A stretch of DNA of 64,000 nucleotides, taken from NCBI GenBank assembly GCA_948144175.1, contig CANXME010002048.1, positions 1 to 64,000 on the forward strand. The letters are read 5' to 3'. Below the pieces are notes generated by a model that saw only the letters and a program-made list of their open reading frames with translations, did not search any database and was not told the DNA's origin. This stretch comes from Closterium sp. NIES-65. Taxonomy: Eukaryota > Streptophyta > Zygnematophyceae > Desmidiales > Closteriaceae. How positions within the stretch are numbered: the first letter of the stretch is position 1; each line of letters opens with the position of its first letter. Positions 28,696-39,002 of the stretch are shown here, in pieces. The translations under genes were made by a program, and so were the position numbers.

Positions 28696-29610
28696 TCAAG
28701 AGGTGAGCAAGTGAGGCAAGACAGAGACAAGACCCAGCTGAGTGCAGAAGCGCTGATGATCACAAGGCGCAAGTGCCTTGGTGAAAACATCAGCAGTGTT
28801 GGCCTCAGAGGCCACGTACGCAAGCCGCAACTGTCCACGCTGCTGTAGCTCACGAGCAAGGAAGTAGCGGAGAGCAATGTGCTTCGTTCTGTGCTCCAGT
28901 CGCTGCTCTCGACACAAGGCCAGCATGGCCTTGTTGTCTACGTACAGAACTGGAGGAGAACGAGGCGGCTCTCCAAGGTCGGTCAGCAGGTAGGTGAGCC
29001 AGCGAAGCTCCTGTGCAGCCATGGCCCCGGCGTAGATCTCAGCCTCACAACTGGAGCCGAGAACAGAAGACGAGCGAGTAGCCCGCCACGAGACAGAGCC
29101 GGAACCAAGACTGAAGGTGTAACCCTGTGACGACCGTTGTGTAGCCTGGTCGTCAGCCCAGGAAGCGTTTGCGTGTCCAGTGAGGACCACTGGACTGCGC
29201 CCTCCAAGCACTAGCCCCATGCCCGACGTACTGCACAAGTAGCGCAACACCCTCTTCGCTGCAGCCATGTGCTCTGGTCGGTGTCTCCTAGGAGCAACAT
29301 AGCGTGCGAGAATGCTAAGAGGGTATGCAAGGTCAGGTCGAGTGCAGGTCATCAGGTATATGAGGCAGCCAACAAGCTCTGGATACGGGCCACTCGACTC
29401 TACGGACTCATCCGAAGGCAGAGCTGAGAGAGAGTGGCGAGTAGGCAGATGAGTGGCGTGAGGCAAGGAGTACGTGAAGCCGAAGCGCTGAAGGACCTGC
29501 TGCACCATGTGTGACTGAGTCAGGGTAATGGTGCGCTGTGCTCTGTCCCGGGTGATCTGCAAGCCAAGGTAGCTACGCAGTTCACCCAGGTCTGTGCACG
29601 TGTGTCTTTT
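28696..29610 (-). pseudogene. Copia Pol 3' part: end of reverse transcriptase and RNase H
   Basis: This frame continues directly after an in-frame TAG at 29611-29613. It carries the RT connection motifs (LGLQITRDRAQRTITLTQ, GCLIYLMTCTRPDLAYPLS) and a Copia RNase H: the sequence ASWADDQATQRSSQGYTF with its first Asp, SSCEAEIYAGAMAAQELRW with Glu, VDNKAMLAL with Asp, and the end motif RTKHIALRYFLAREL. It stops at 28696. In a working element it would be fused to the upstream reverse transcriptase and would remove the RNA strand during cDNA synthesis. The single TAG is the only break on this side; the frame is otherwise continuous. Confidence 0.92.
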
Positions 29611-32600
29611 CTATAGCTCGGACTTCACGTAGGCGAGTCCAGCAGTGTCAGTTGTGGCAAAGACCAAGTCGTCGACGTACACGAGGATGTAGAAAGGCGG
29701 CAGAGAAGTGTCGGTGCGCAGAAACAGCGACGGGTCGGCAATAGAGGGAGCAAACCCAAGAGCCGCAAGTGTAGTCCTTAGTGTGTCGTGCCACTCACGG
29801 GGCACCTGGCGGAGACTGTAAACAGGACGATGGAGACTCCACTGGGTACCAGGAGGAAACGACCCTGTGAAGCCAGGTGGGCGATGCAGCCAGATCTCCT
29901 CGTGCAGGCTGCCCTGCAAGAAAGCTGTGCTGAAATCGAGGGAGTGCAGCTTGTAGTCACGGTGAGCAGCAACGTGCAGTAGCACCCGAAGAGTGGTCAT
30001 CTTCGGGGTGGGAGAGAAGGTCTGAAAGTAGTCAACTCCCTGCCGCTGGCTGAAGCCACGAGCCACGTACCGTGCCTTGAAGACAGGCGGAGAACCCGGC
30101 GGCCGCTTCAACCTGAAAATCCACATGCCACTGACTATGTTCGCCCCAAGAGGGAAAACAGCGTCAACGTAGGTGCCTGTGGACTTCCAGGAAGCCATCT
30201 CTGCATCCATAGCTGCCTGCCACTGAGAAGAGTAGGGACCCTCTATCGCCTCCGCGTAAGAGCGCGGAGTCGGGATGTCAAGTGCATCCGGGTCTCCCTC
30301 AGGGGTAAGCAGTACGGACACGAGATGAGGTGAAGCAGCGGCCAAGCACTGGAACTCCTCCTGCCTGTCCTCAAGGACGTCCGTGCCAAGGGCACACTCA
30401 CCCCCGACGGACGGAGGACAGACAGACTCAGACTCAGCGACAAGACTAGCAGCGTAGTCTAGGCGACAGCGAGCAGCAAAGTCGACGAGCTCAGTAACAA
30501 GGGCAGACGCAGCAGTAGACTCGAAAGAAGGGTCAGTGACGGCAGTAGCAAGGAGACACGTGACAGTAGGACTGGCAGCACGAAGAGAGTCCGACTCCGG
30601 GTCGGCAAGAGTAGGAAGAGAGGACGCAGGAGGAGAGGGCAAAGGGGCACGCACAGGAGCAATGGACGGACGCAGAGACATTTGGTGCGTGCCAGGGACA
30701 GGAGGAAGACGCTGACGCGAACCGCGACCACTAGTGCGAGCAGCACGAACAGGCGCAGGACGAGACGCAGGCTCACGACGCTCAGCAAGACCTCCAGTGG
30801 GACCAGCGTAGGGAGAGGGAGCAGGTAGTGGGGAGGCAGGCTGTAACTGTAGCTGTGACGGGACAGGCTGTGGACCCTCTAAAGAAGGAGGAGGACCTGT
30901 AGAAGGTGGAAGACAAAGAACCTGCTGCAGGAGTGGAACGAAGTACGGTCGAGGCCGTGCGGCGACGCCAGACACAGCAGGGACAGCACCAGTACCCCCA
31001 GAAGGAGCACCCGCTCCAGCAGCACCTCCAGCAGCTCCAGAACCTCCAGCAGAACCAGTAGCACCCCCAGCAGGACCGCGAGCAGTAGGCTCAGCACCAA
31101 CGCCCGCAGCAGCACCAGCTCCAGTCGAACCCGCAGGCCCAGCAGCTCCAGTACTCCCGGGACGAGCACCTCCGGGACCCGCAGCACCAGCACCCTCAGC
31201 AGCCGAAGAACCTCCAGCTCCAGCAGCACGCCTCCAGCGCCGGGCAAACCACTCGCGCAGCTCCGGTGGAGAGAGTGGCTCCCGACGAGACGAAGCACCC
31301 AAGGGACCTCCAGGTGTAGCACCTCCAGGCTCAGCACCCCCAGGCTCAGCACCCCCAGGCGTAGCACCCCCAGGCTCAGCACCCCCAGTCGCAGCACCCC
31401 CGGACTCAGCACCCCCAGTCGCAGCACCCCCAGACTCAGCACCCCCAGTCGCAGTACCCCCTGGCTCAGCACCCTCAACAGCACCAGAGTCACCAGTAAC
31501 CTCGACAGGCTCGACTGCGTCTACCTGGGACACACCTGAAGGGGCAGGACCCTGAGGGGGGAGGGGGTCTACCGGGGGGGGACCTTGGACCAGGAAGAGC
31601 GGGGGAGGGGGTAGGGACGGAGTGCGGTAGGGGAAGAGGCGGTAGTAGGGGACCGACTCGTCAAACGTGACGTCCTGGGAGGACAGAACACGGCGAGAGG
31701 TGGGGTGGTAGAACTGCCACCCAGGCGCGTCAGGGGGGAACCCCAGGAAGACGCAAGGAGCAGCACGAGGGGACAGCTTGTCCACAGACAAGTCGCGGAC
31801 AAACGCCCGAGATCCCCAGACCCGGAACGCCGACGCATCGCCAACCTTCCCCGTCCACAGCAAGGCTGGGGAGGTCTCCGGCCTGGAGACCCTGGGGTGG
31901 AGGTTGATCTGATGTGCCGCGTACCTGACCGCAAACGGCCACAGAAAATGGGGGGCAGCCGCATGCATCATGGACGTACGAGCGACGTCCATGACCATGC
32001 CAATGCGGCGCTCAGCGATCCCATTTTGCTGCGGGGAGTCCGGAAGCGTGAAGGTCTGACGGATGCCTCGTGCGCGACAGTAGGCTCTCAGAAGGCCAGA
32101 GGAAAACTCTCCGCCTCTGTCCGAGTGCAGACGCAGAACAGGAAAGTCCGAGCCAAAGCTCTGCCTGAGCTGGAGACGAGCTGCGCGGATCCAGTCGATC
32201 AGCACCTCAGTGACATCACCCTTGCTGCGCAAGGGGAAGACCGTGTTGTAGCGCGAGTAGTCGTCAACAACAAGCAGGAAGTAGCGCTCGTGACCCTGTC
32301 CACGGACGCGGGCTGGGCCCCACACGTCCATGTGAAGCGTCTGCAGCGGGGCCTCTGTCGGAGGAAACTGGGAGGAGTGAGGGGCAGCCCTCTGGCGCCC
32401 CTCTACACAGGGGACACAGGAAGGGCCAGGCCCCTGAGGAAGGGGAGGGAGGGACCTGGGGAGACCGGAAACAAGAAGACGAGAGGCCATGCCTCTGAGC
32501 CGAAGCAGAGAGGGGTGACCAAGGCGATGGTGCCAGAGGAGAGTCTCGTGAGAGAGGAGACGACACAAACAGGGGGCAGACTCAGGACCAGACCTGGACG

Positions 32601-32748
32601 CTGCAGCAAACACCTGACCTGACGCAGACACCCTGCCAGACGCAACAACTGGAGGAGACGCAGTGGTCAGTGTGTACACGCTAGACCCCGGCTGACGTGT
32701 AAACGTAGCCAGGTGTCGGCCTGTGCGAGCCTCTGCGCAGTGCGTCAC
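29611..32748 (-). pseudogene. Copia Pol central part: integrase and reverse transcriptase
   Basis: An open frame of about 1045 codons. It begins with the GAG-pre-integrase zinc region (LLWHHRLGHPSLLRLRGMAS, then VPCVEG). The integrase core follows with acidic residues in LHMDVWGPARV, LHSDRGGEFSSG and QQNGIAERRIG (D-D-E). A long Ala/Gly/Pro-rich linker has 5-residue GGAEP-type repeats. The reverse transcriptase has FKARYVARGFSQRQGVDYFQTFSP, LDFSTAFLQGSLHEEIW and the catalytic YVDDLVFAT. It has no good ATG at its start; the frame opens through a shift from the protease frame near 32750, where a tandem GCTA duplication on the coding strand looks like the cause. It ends with TAG inside Pol. The product would integrate and copy the element. 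Confidence 0.93.
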
Positions 32749-33310
32749 TAGCTAGCTGACGCGCAGGAGTGAACTGGTGGACTCCCCCATCCTGTAGGTC
32801 AGCAACACTCACCAAGTTCGTAGAGAACGAGGGAAGGTAGAGACCAGACAGGGTGCTAGAGGGAGCCGCCGGACACGGGAGGACTGTGGAGAAGTGAGAC
32901 ATGACAGGAACCCCAGAGGGGTCAGCCAGAGACACCGCAACCGGCCGGCTAAGCGGCGTAAGTGTGGTGCGGTCCCGAAAGAAGGAGCGAGAAGCCCCAG
33001 AGTCAAGGGTGAAGGTGAGGGAGGCCGAAGCCGACGTAGTACCTGAGAGCGCAGGCTCACCAGTACCTGAGGACGCAGACGCACTAGCACCTAGAGCAGC
33101 AGCGTCGCAAGCACCTAGGGCAGCAGCCGTCCCAGTACCTAGAGCAGCAGTCTCAATGCCCGGATCGTGCGGGAAACAACGGTAACAGTCACCCTCATCA
33201 CTAATAGTCACAGAGTACATGGCAGACAAGATAGCATCAAAATCAAGATCATAGATGGCTACTCCCGCCCTAGACAGCTCACCCCAGCGAGGGATCTCTG
33301 TGGCCTCAGG
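32681..33310 (-). pseudogene. Copia protease segment
   Basis: In frame with gag but separated from it by TAA (33311-33313). After about 28 further codons (33229 onward) it reads SAMYSVTISDEGDCY, then an aspartic protease core LDSGASRSFF, and an end motif NLVSVADLQDGGVHQF. The frame then leaves the Pol frame near 32750 and stops at 32681. Retroviral-type aspartic proteases of this family process Gag-Pol. In an intact Copia the segment is continuous with gag and integrase; here it is isolated by a stop on one side and a shift on the other. Confidence 0.88.
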
Positions 33311-34567
33311 TTACTGGTGACGCCACGCGTCCGTCAGGCGGCCAAAGCAGCGCTGGGTGGGGTGCGCACCCCCACACTGCTCACCCGCACGGTCGCCGGT
33401 GCGCAGGACGTAGGTGCACGGACCAAAACTCCCACCCCGCTGGCGTGCAGTGTACCACTCACGGAGCTGCTGAGGGGACAGGGTGTCACGACCACGCTGC
33501 TGCTGCTGGCGCGGACCACCACCGGAGCCACTCCTCTGCGTAGGCCCGCGACCAGCTCCTCCGCCTCCTCCGCCGCCTCCGCCGCCTCCGCCACTACCGC
33601 CGCTTCCACCACCGCCGCCGCCTCCGCTACCGCCGCCGCCTCCGCTCCCTCCGCCACCGCCGCCGCCTCCACCCCCACTGGCGCCACCGGTACCCCCACC
33701 TCCTCCACCACTCCCTCCACCACCCCCACTCCCTCCGCCGCCCCCACCACCACCTCCACCGCCCCCGCCAGCTCCTCCAGCGCCCTTGCCCCCCTTGCCC
33801 CTGCCTGCGCGGCGCTTCCCCGAAGGGGTAGACGCAGCGCCGACCGACTCGAAACCAACGAGGTCGGCAGCAGCAGCAGAAGCGACAGAGGGCAAGAGGG
33901 GGGAGGGAGAACACCCCTCAAAGACAGGGGTGCGGGGGTCACCACGAGAAGCTCCTACAGCGACTATGCTCTTCTCTGCCGCTAGGAGGGACTTCTCGGG
34001 GAGGTCAATGGTGAGGGTGGTGGGGCACACAGCTAGGAAGTGGTCCCTGACTACTCGAAGGGAGTCAGGGAGGTGGGTGACTATGAAGTAGAGGGTGATG
34101 TACATGGGGGGGGGGGGGTTCTTGGCGCAGAAGTCAGCAGGAAGCGTAGCGCGGTAGCGAGTGTCACTAGTGCGGAGGTGCGTAATGAGATCAGTGACTG
34201 TGGGAAAGGCAGCAAGGTCAGGGAAGAGGTACGGCAGCATGAGACGGCTCAGTGCAGCAGTGGCAGGGGAGGAGTAGCGTGCAACTACAGCGTCGTACAA
34301 GGTCTGAGCACTCTTGTACTGACTAAAGTGTGCACGCTCGAAGGTAGGGAGGTGGCGACGCACAGCAAGACGTGCAGCAGCGTCGCGCATGGCCCACTGG
34401 GAACGAACAGTGGCGTCAGCATCAGCAGCAGGGGCAGGGGACGCGCCAGAGGTGAGGTCAAAGAGAGAGAGACCGTCTGCCCTATCGCACTGTAAGAACA
34501 GCTGTAGGTCATCTACCCAGACCTCGAAGTCAACAGCGTCAAAAGCTAGGACACTGGGGGTAGCCAT
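33311..34567 (-). CDS. Copia Gag (capsid) protein, 418 aa
   Basis: Starts with ATG at 34567 (MATPSVLAFDAVDFEVWVDD) and is open for 418 codons. The first 200 residues are a Copia-type capsid region (LQLFLQCDRADGLSLFDLTSG, RRHLPTFERAHFSQYKSAQTLYDAVVARYSS, LPDSLRVVRDHFL). A stretch of more than 100 residues (about 33510-33790) is nearly pure Gly with Ser, Thr and Ala. The C-terminus has a Cys/His cluster (CTYVLRTGDRAGEQCGGAH, then RCFGRL) that resembles the nucleic-acid-binding region of related Gags but is not the standard CX2CX4HX4C knuckle. The stop is TAA at 33311-33313; protease follows in the same frame. Gag would assemble the cytoplasmic particle. Confidence 0.9.
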   Translation of the reverse strand: MATPSVLAFDAVDFEVWVDDLQLFLQCDRADGLSLFDLTSGASPAPAADADATVRSQWAMRDAAARLAVRRHLPTFERAHFSQYKSAQTLYDAVVARYSSPATAALSRLMLPYLFPDLAAFPTVTDLITHLRTSDTRYRATLPADFCAKNPPPPMYITLYFIVTHLPDSLRVVRDHFLAVCPTTLTIDLPEKSLLAAEKSIVAVGASRGDPRTPVFEGCSPSPLLPSVASAAAADLVGFESVGAASTPSGKRRAGRGKGGKGAGGAGGGGGGGGGGGGGSGGGGGSGGGGGGTGGASGGGGGGGGGGSGGGGGSGGGGGGGSGGSGGGGGGGGGGGGAGRGPTQRSGSGGGPRQQQQRGRDTLSPQQLREWYTARQRGGSFGPCTYVLRTGDRAGEQCGGAHPTQRCFGRLTDAWRHQ

Positions 34568-35784
34568 GACGACAGTAAACTAGCAGTGCAAGCAGTAGGG
34601 TGAGGGCAGTGCAGTAAAAGAGGGACTGTGCTCACCAGACTGGGCAGCTCAGGGAGGTCGGAAGTAGGGCGGCTCAGCTGCGGAGCGGCTCGGCTGCTGG
34701 GCGGCTCGGCTGCAGGGCGGCTCGGCTGCTGGGCGGCTCGGCTGCTGGGCGACTCGGCTGCTGGGCGGCTCGGCTGCAGGGCGGCTCGGCTGCTAGGCGG
34801 CTTGGCTGCTGGGCGGCTCAGCTGCTGGGCGGCTCGGCTGCTGGGCGGCCTTGCTGCTGGGCGGCGCGGCGGCTCGGGGGTGCCGCTGCAGGCCGAGAGG
34901 CGGCGAGGCCGCTGTAGGGTAGGGCGGCGACGGGCCGCACTAGGGCAGCGGCGGGTCGCAGTAGAAAGGGCGGCGACGGGCCGCTGTAGGGCGGCAGCCG
35001 GCCGCTTTAGGGCGGCGGCGGGCCGCTGCGGAGAGGGCGGCGGTGAGGCCGCTTGAGGGCGGCTGTGGACCGCTGCTGAAAGGGCGGCGGCGGGCCGGTT
35101 GAGGGCGGCCACAGGCCGCTGTAGAGCGGGCGGCGGTGGGCCGCAGCAGGGCGGCAGCGGGCCGCTGTAGGGCGGCGGCGGGTCGCTGCAGAACGGGCGG
35201 CGACGGGCCGCTTAGGGCGGCGGCGGGCCGCTTAGGGCGGCGGCGGGCCGCTGCGGAAAGGGCGACGGTGGGCCGCGTAGGGCGGCGGCGGGCCGCTGCG
35301 GAAAGGGCGGCGGTGGGCCGCGTAGGGTGGCGGCGGGCCGCTGCGGAAAGGGCGGCGGCGGGCGGCGACTAGCCGCTGCAGAGCAGGCGGCGGCGGGCCT
35401 CCCTTAGGGCGGTGGCGGGCCGCTGCAGGAAGGGCGGCGGCGGGCCTCCCTTAGGGCGGCGGCGGGCCGCTGCAGGAAGGGCGGCGGCGGGCCGGTTTTA
35501 GGGCAGGGACGGGCCGCTGCAGAGCGGGCGGCGGCGGGCCGCTTTAGGGTGGCGACGGGCCGCTGCAGAGCGGGCGGCAGCGGGCCGTGTTAGGGCGGCG
35601 GCGGGCCGCTAAGAGAAGGGCGGCGGCGGGCCGCAAAGGGCGGCGGCGGGCCGCGCAGAAAAGGCGACGGGCCGCTAGGGGCCGCCGCTAGGGCAGGCGC
35701 GCTTCGGGTAGGGGGGGGGGGCAGGACGCGCCCCGGGCAGAAAAAAAAGTTGTTGGTGGGCCCTAGGAACAGTTCCCACGAGGG
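34568..35784 (-). other. Copia leader, GC-rich and internally repetitive
   Basis: The 1.2 kb between the primer-binding site and the gag ATG is built from degenerate GC-rich tandem repeats: a 16-bp unit with CTCGGCTGCTGGGCGG (34660-34870), then longer units around GGCGGCGGCGGGCCGCTG (34900-35700). Open frames here are Pro/Ala/Arg-rich by composition and look non-coding. Such a leader would fold strongly as RNA and could hold packaging or dimerisation signals (inference). Confidence 0.75.
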
Positions 35785-35800
35785 AACCTGCTCGATACCA
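35785..35800 (-). promoter_or_regulatory. Primer-binding site, initiator tRNA-Met type
   Basis: On the coding strand TGGTATCGAGCAGGTT begins at the base after the CA end of the 5' LTR. It differs slightly from the usual plant Copia site TGGTATCAGAGC, which pairs with the 3' end of initiator tRNA-Met, the usual minus-strand primer. Confidence 0.88.
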
Positions 35801-35932
35801 TGAGGAAATGCAAACAAGAATGAATTAACTATGAATGAAGTGAGTACATATAGGAAACCCTAATTGGGTTGTACCCCCTATGGGATACCCCACTATAGCC
35901 TACACAACAACATAAGCTATAATGTTCTGACA
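35801..35932 (-). repeat. Copia 5' LTR (132 bp)
   Basis: Pairs with the 3' LTR at 28341-28472. It is followed by target duplication copy TCGCA at 35933-35937. At 132 bp it is short for a coding Copia element. Confidence 0.95.
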
Positions 35933-37482
35933 TCGCAAACGCAAAAGCAATGTCGGCGCGACAGAGGAAGACTTGTGGCGACCGGAAGACCTGGCCTACG
36001 TGAAGTGGATGAATGAGGAACTTGCAGCAGGGAGACCTACCACGAAGCCCCTTCGTAACGTGCATGCCACCGGCTCAACGCCAGCTCAATCGACCGTCAA
36101 TCCGCATCGCACTCAAGGTCCACAGGTGACCGACTACGACACTGACGAGGATTTTCCAGAGAAGGACTCTGCGGACGAGGATCTGGAGCAAGGGTCGGAC
36201 GGGGAATATCCCGTTGCTGCATGGCATGGGGACGTTCAGTACAACGGTCCAGCCGAGCAGACCGCGAACGCCACCCACGCTGTTCGGAACGGGACTGATC
36301 CGAGCCCACGCGCCAGGGCGAAGCATAACGGCAAGGCTAAAGCACAGCCAGAGTCGCCTAACGAGACGTCAGTGAGCGGCATTGCGCAGAAAGGCCAACG
36401 GCCGGAGTGGTCACCCAAGGAGTCGACCGTTCTCGTGGCCGCGCTGTGGTTTACAAAGGACGAGCTGCAATAGATGACGGGCAAGCAGGGGTCGCAGTAT
36501 TGGCTCCGACTAATCGAGCATATCAAACTGCAACACCCTGATTGGAGTCGGAACGCCTTAGCATGCACTAACCAGTGGAAGCGGTTGAAGGCGTTGTGGA
36601 AGCAAATCGACAAGGGCGACTCCGCTTCGGGTGGGGGGACGGTGATTAAGCCACCGTGGTGGGAGTGGATGGTGCTTTTTTATAAGGATACGGCAGCTGC
36701 AGAGCCTCACGCCCTTGACGGCGGCGGTGCGGTTGAGGTCAATGTTGATCCGGGTGTGAAAGTCGTCACGCCCTCGAAGACCGATGCTACGGGCACCACG
36801 GGTACGTATTGCTATCAATGTGTAACTCTGCATGTTCCAACATAGATCGTGGTTGTTTTATTGATATCCAGCTCTTATTAGCATTGACATACATTACTAA
36901 CATTCTTTATGACATACAATACCCTATCTATGTCCTTCGTGTCAGAAGTGCGTAGCACCCCACCCAGTGCTCGTCGTAGGGTCCACGAGACGGCAACCAT
37001 GGCGGCCGCCCAGCTCTTATCCGACACTCTCAAGCAGTGCTTGGCTGATGGCGTGGCGCAGATAACTGGGGTGATTCGGGAGTGGATGGCGACGCAGCAG
37101 TCGCAGACCAGTCGCCCCCTCCACTTCTCGGGATCCCGCCACGGCGACGATGACAGCTGGCATTACAACTGTGAGGGCAGCGAGGACAACACCAATGCCG
37201 ACCTCAGTGACGGGGTTGAAGAGTGGCGTCGCGGCGACGACGCTTAAGGTAAGCATCGTGAAGGGTCATGCCAAGCCTCTTACGCCGCTCTTTCAGCTAC
37301 GCCTGCATACTTGTCTCACATGCACTCCGGTTGTACACAGCAAGCTCGCCCCTCGTCCACCATGGGTCGCGGTTGAGTGCAATTGCTTCCCATTTGTGGT
37401 TCGGGTTTTTCATCCGTGAACCGGCCATCTAAATCCCCATGTTGTGCAGGATTACGACACAACTGGCCCCGGCGAGTACGCG

Positions 37483-38475
37483 TCATAGCGCACAATCGTG
37501 TCGGCCGGCGAAAAGGCGGTAGCGGCCTTTAAACTGACCGATGGTGCGCTCGGCGGACATTCGGGTGGCGGACTGGCAGTAGTTGTATGTCTGTTCCCAC
37601 TCGAGCATCAGGCGGCTAGTGGGTGCATGTAAGGGGGTGAGACAATAGTCGCGGAGGGGATAAGCTGCATCTCCAACCAGCTGGTATGGGGAAATGTCGC
37701 CTCGCTCTAGTCTTTCGTAGAGGCTAGATTTGATGAACACTCTCTGATCATGTGCTGTGCCGGGATACCCGATGAGGTAATCCCAAATGATCCCTCTAGC
37801 ATCGCATGTGATCTGCAATTGAACTGCGTACTGTGATTTCCGGGTGTAATATTCAGTCCGATGCCCTTCCTTCCCTCTGATTTGAATATGCGTGCCATCT
37901 ATTGCACCCACTACTCCTGGAACACCCGTTATGCTCCTAAACTCTTCTGCCATCGTCCGCATCTCTTCTTGTGATGGAAATCGGACCCAGTCCGATTTAA
38001 AGACGCGCGGGAAGTTTGTGAGGAAAATGTCTACGAGTAAGTGGCATAGCGTCTTCGGAACCCCAAACCAGAACGCAAGGTCAATGTACGACAGGGCGCT
38101 CGCGAAGTATTTGATCGGCACAAGTATGGCGATGCTAATCGGTAAGGAGTGTTTTTGTATGACCTTGTTTAGAACTGGGCGCATTCCTTCACTGATGTAG
38201 TCTAGAATGGATCGATTGATTCTGAACAAGTCCATGAAAACCTCCTCTGGCATCGCCTCCATTTCATCCACCCATATCCCTAGGCGTCGCCGCCTCAGAC
38301 CTCGATTCCGTGCCCGGATCGCACTACGGGATTCTCCGCTAGTTTCCTCATTTGCGGTCTGGTCTATCTGCTCGAGCAACTCAGTACAAGCTTTCGTAGC
38401 AAGCGCGAGGAAGGTGTTGTAATAAAAATCATGCCACATAATTAAGAGTCTAGGGAGAAAAGGCACATCATTCAT
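37483..38475 (-). pseudogene. PIF/Harbinger DDE transposase (DDE_Tnp_4 type), C-terminal stop
   Basis: Reads 330 codons from ATG at 38475. The N-terminal helical region contains IWVDEMEAMPEEVFMDLFRINRSIL. The catalytic triad is present: Asp in VVGAIDGTHIQI, Asp in GYPGTAHDQRVF and Glu in RMSAERTIGQFKGRYRLF. The frame then hits TGA at 37483-37485 after CAL. Downstream in the same frame it reads RVLAGASCVVILHNMG and meets another stop; that segment matches the conserved C-terminal helix of the family, so the TGA is probably a nonsense change and not the original end. The enzyme would cut and paste the element at the ends recognised with its SANT partner. Confidence 0.88.
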
Positions 38476-39002
38476 GGTGGCTAGAGGTAATTAATAACCC
38501 ATTTAGCTGGTTCTCGACAGTTTATCATCAGTTGCAGCGGGAGGCGAGTCCGTTCCCGCTTGTTATGCTTTGGCTAGAGTAGATGGGACTGGTGCTGCAG
38601 GAATGCTTACGTGGTGGTGGTGATGGTTTAGTCTGGCACTAGACGGGCGTGTCGTTGTGCACATTTACAGGGTTGGGTCGCATGCTGCCACATCAGCGCT
38701 CATTTACAGTCGCGCAACAGCTCAAACCGGCAAGTACATCTGACAAGAGGTTTTGGCGAACTTGCAAATTTACAAGCGAGAATTGCTAGGCTGATATGAG
38801 GCAGCTCTGATAGGGGGCCGTAGGAACACGCCCTAACTGCATCTCTACAAGCATACGCAATGCGCTGGTCAATTTGGTCGGTATGCACGCCTGTAGTGCA
38901 GGTACCATGTACGACTGGAATGTCTATATCTGCCAAATTACATAGATCCGATACCGTAGGTTGAAACATGGTAGGGGGTTGGGAAATGGTATGATTCAAA
39001 GT
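38476..39002. other. Intergenic stretch without a supported gene
   Basis: About 530 bp right of the transposase start. It should contain the right end of the Harbinger element, but no inverted terminal repeat could be matched. A short minus-strand frame (about 38700-38960) is open but matches nothing I recognise. Confidence 0.5.

Larger units (their letters stand above)
28341..35932 (-). mobile_element. Full-length Ty1/Copia LTR retrotransposon (7592 bp)
   Basis: Two 132-bp direct repeats bound the element, each running TGAGGAAATGC...TTCTGACA on the plus strand (that is, TG...CA on the coding strand). They are flanked by the 5-bp target duplication TCGCA (28336-28340 and 35933-35937). The LTRs differ at four positions (about 97% identical). 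Order on the minus strand is 5' LTR, primer-binding site, 1.2-kb GC-rich leader, gag, protease, integrase, reverse transcriptase, RNase H, 3' LTR. Integrase precedes reverse transcriptase, which defines Copia. Three lesions break the gag-pol frame: TAA after gag, a frameshift between protease and integrase, and TAG between reverse transcriptase and RNase H. A G-rich polypurine-like stretch borders the 3' LTR on the coding strand. Confidence 0.96.
28331..37247 (+). pseudogene. Harbinger SANT/Myb-like DNA-binding protein, split by Copia
   Basis: The gene starts with ATG at 28331, reads ten bases to 28340, is interrupted by the Copia, and resumes at 35938 in the same frame once one TCGCA copy is discounted. 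The predicted N-terminus is Met-Ala-Arg-Lys-Arg-Lys-Ser-Asn, a basic nuclear-localisation-like start. The body has an acidic middle and a SANT/Myb-like region (about 36400-36660) with Trp residues in the motifs PEWSPKES, LQHPDWSRNALACTNQWKRL and PPWWEWM. An in-frame TAG at 36471-36473 lies just before the GKQGSQYW motif. A 144-bp intron (36802-36945, GTACGT...TCAG) joins in phase to a last exon ending with TAA at 37247. The partner transposase lies downstream on the other strand. The role is by analogy with PIF/Harbinger ORF1 proteins, which help the transposase bind DNA and enter the nucleus. Confidence 0.8.
28331..38475. mobile_element. PIF/Harbinger-type DNA transposon (decayed, interrupted by a Copia)
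   Basis: Two genes typical of PIF/Harbinger transposons face each other: a SANT/Myb-like DNA-binding protein on the plus strand and a DDE transposase on the minus strand, with stops about 235 bp apart. The coordinates given are the outer coding limits; terminal inverted repeats and the 3-bp target duplication were not identified, so the real ends lie outside. Both genes carry nonsense codons and the SANT gene is split by a 7.6-kb Copia insertion, so the copy cannot be autonomous now. Confidence 0.8.

Noticed and set aside
33483-34091. Proline-rich open frame on the plus strand
   Set aside because: It is the antisense of the glycine-rich Gag tract, without independent support.
34546-35112. 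Minus-strand Pro/Ala/Arg/Ser-rich frame in the Copia leader
   Set aside because: Composition follows the GC-rich tandem repeats; no domain, and it overlaps the gag start out of frame.
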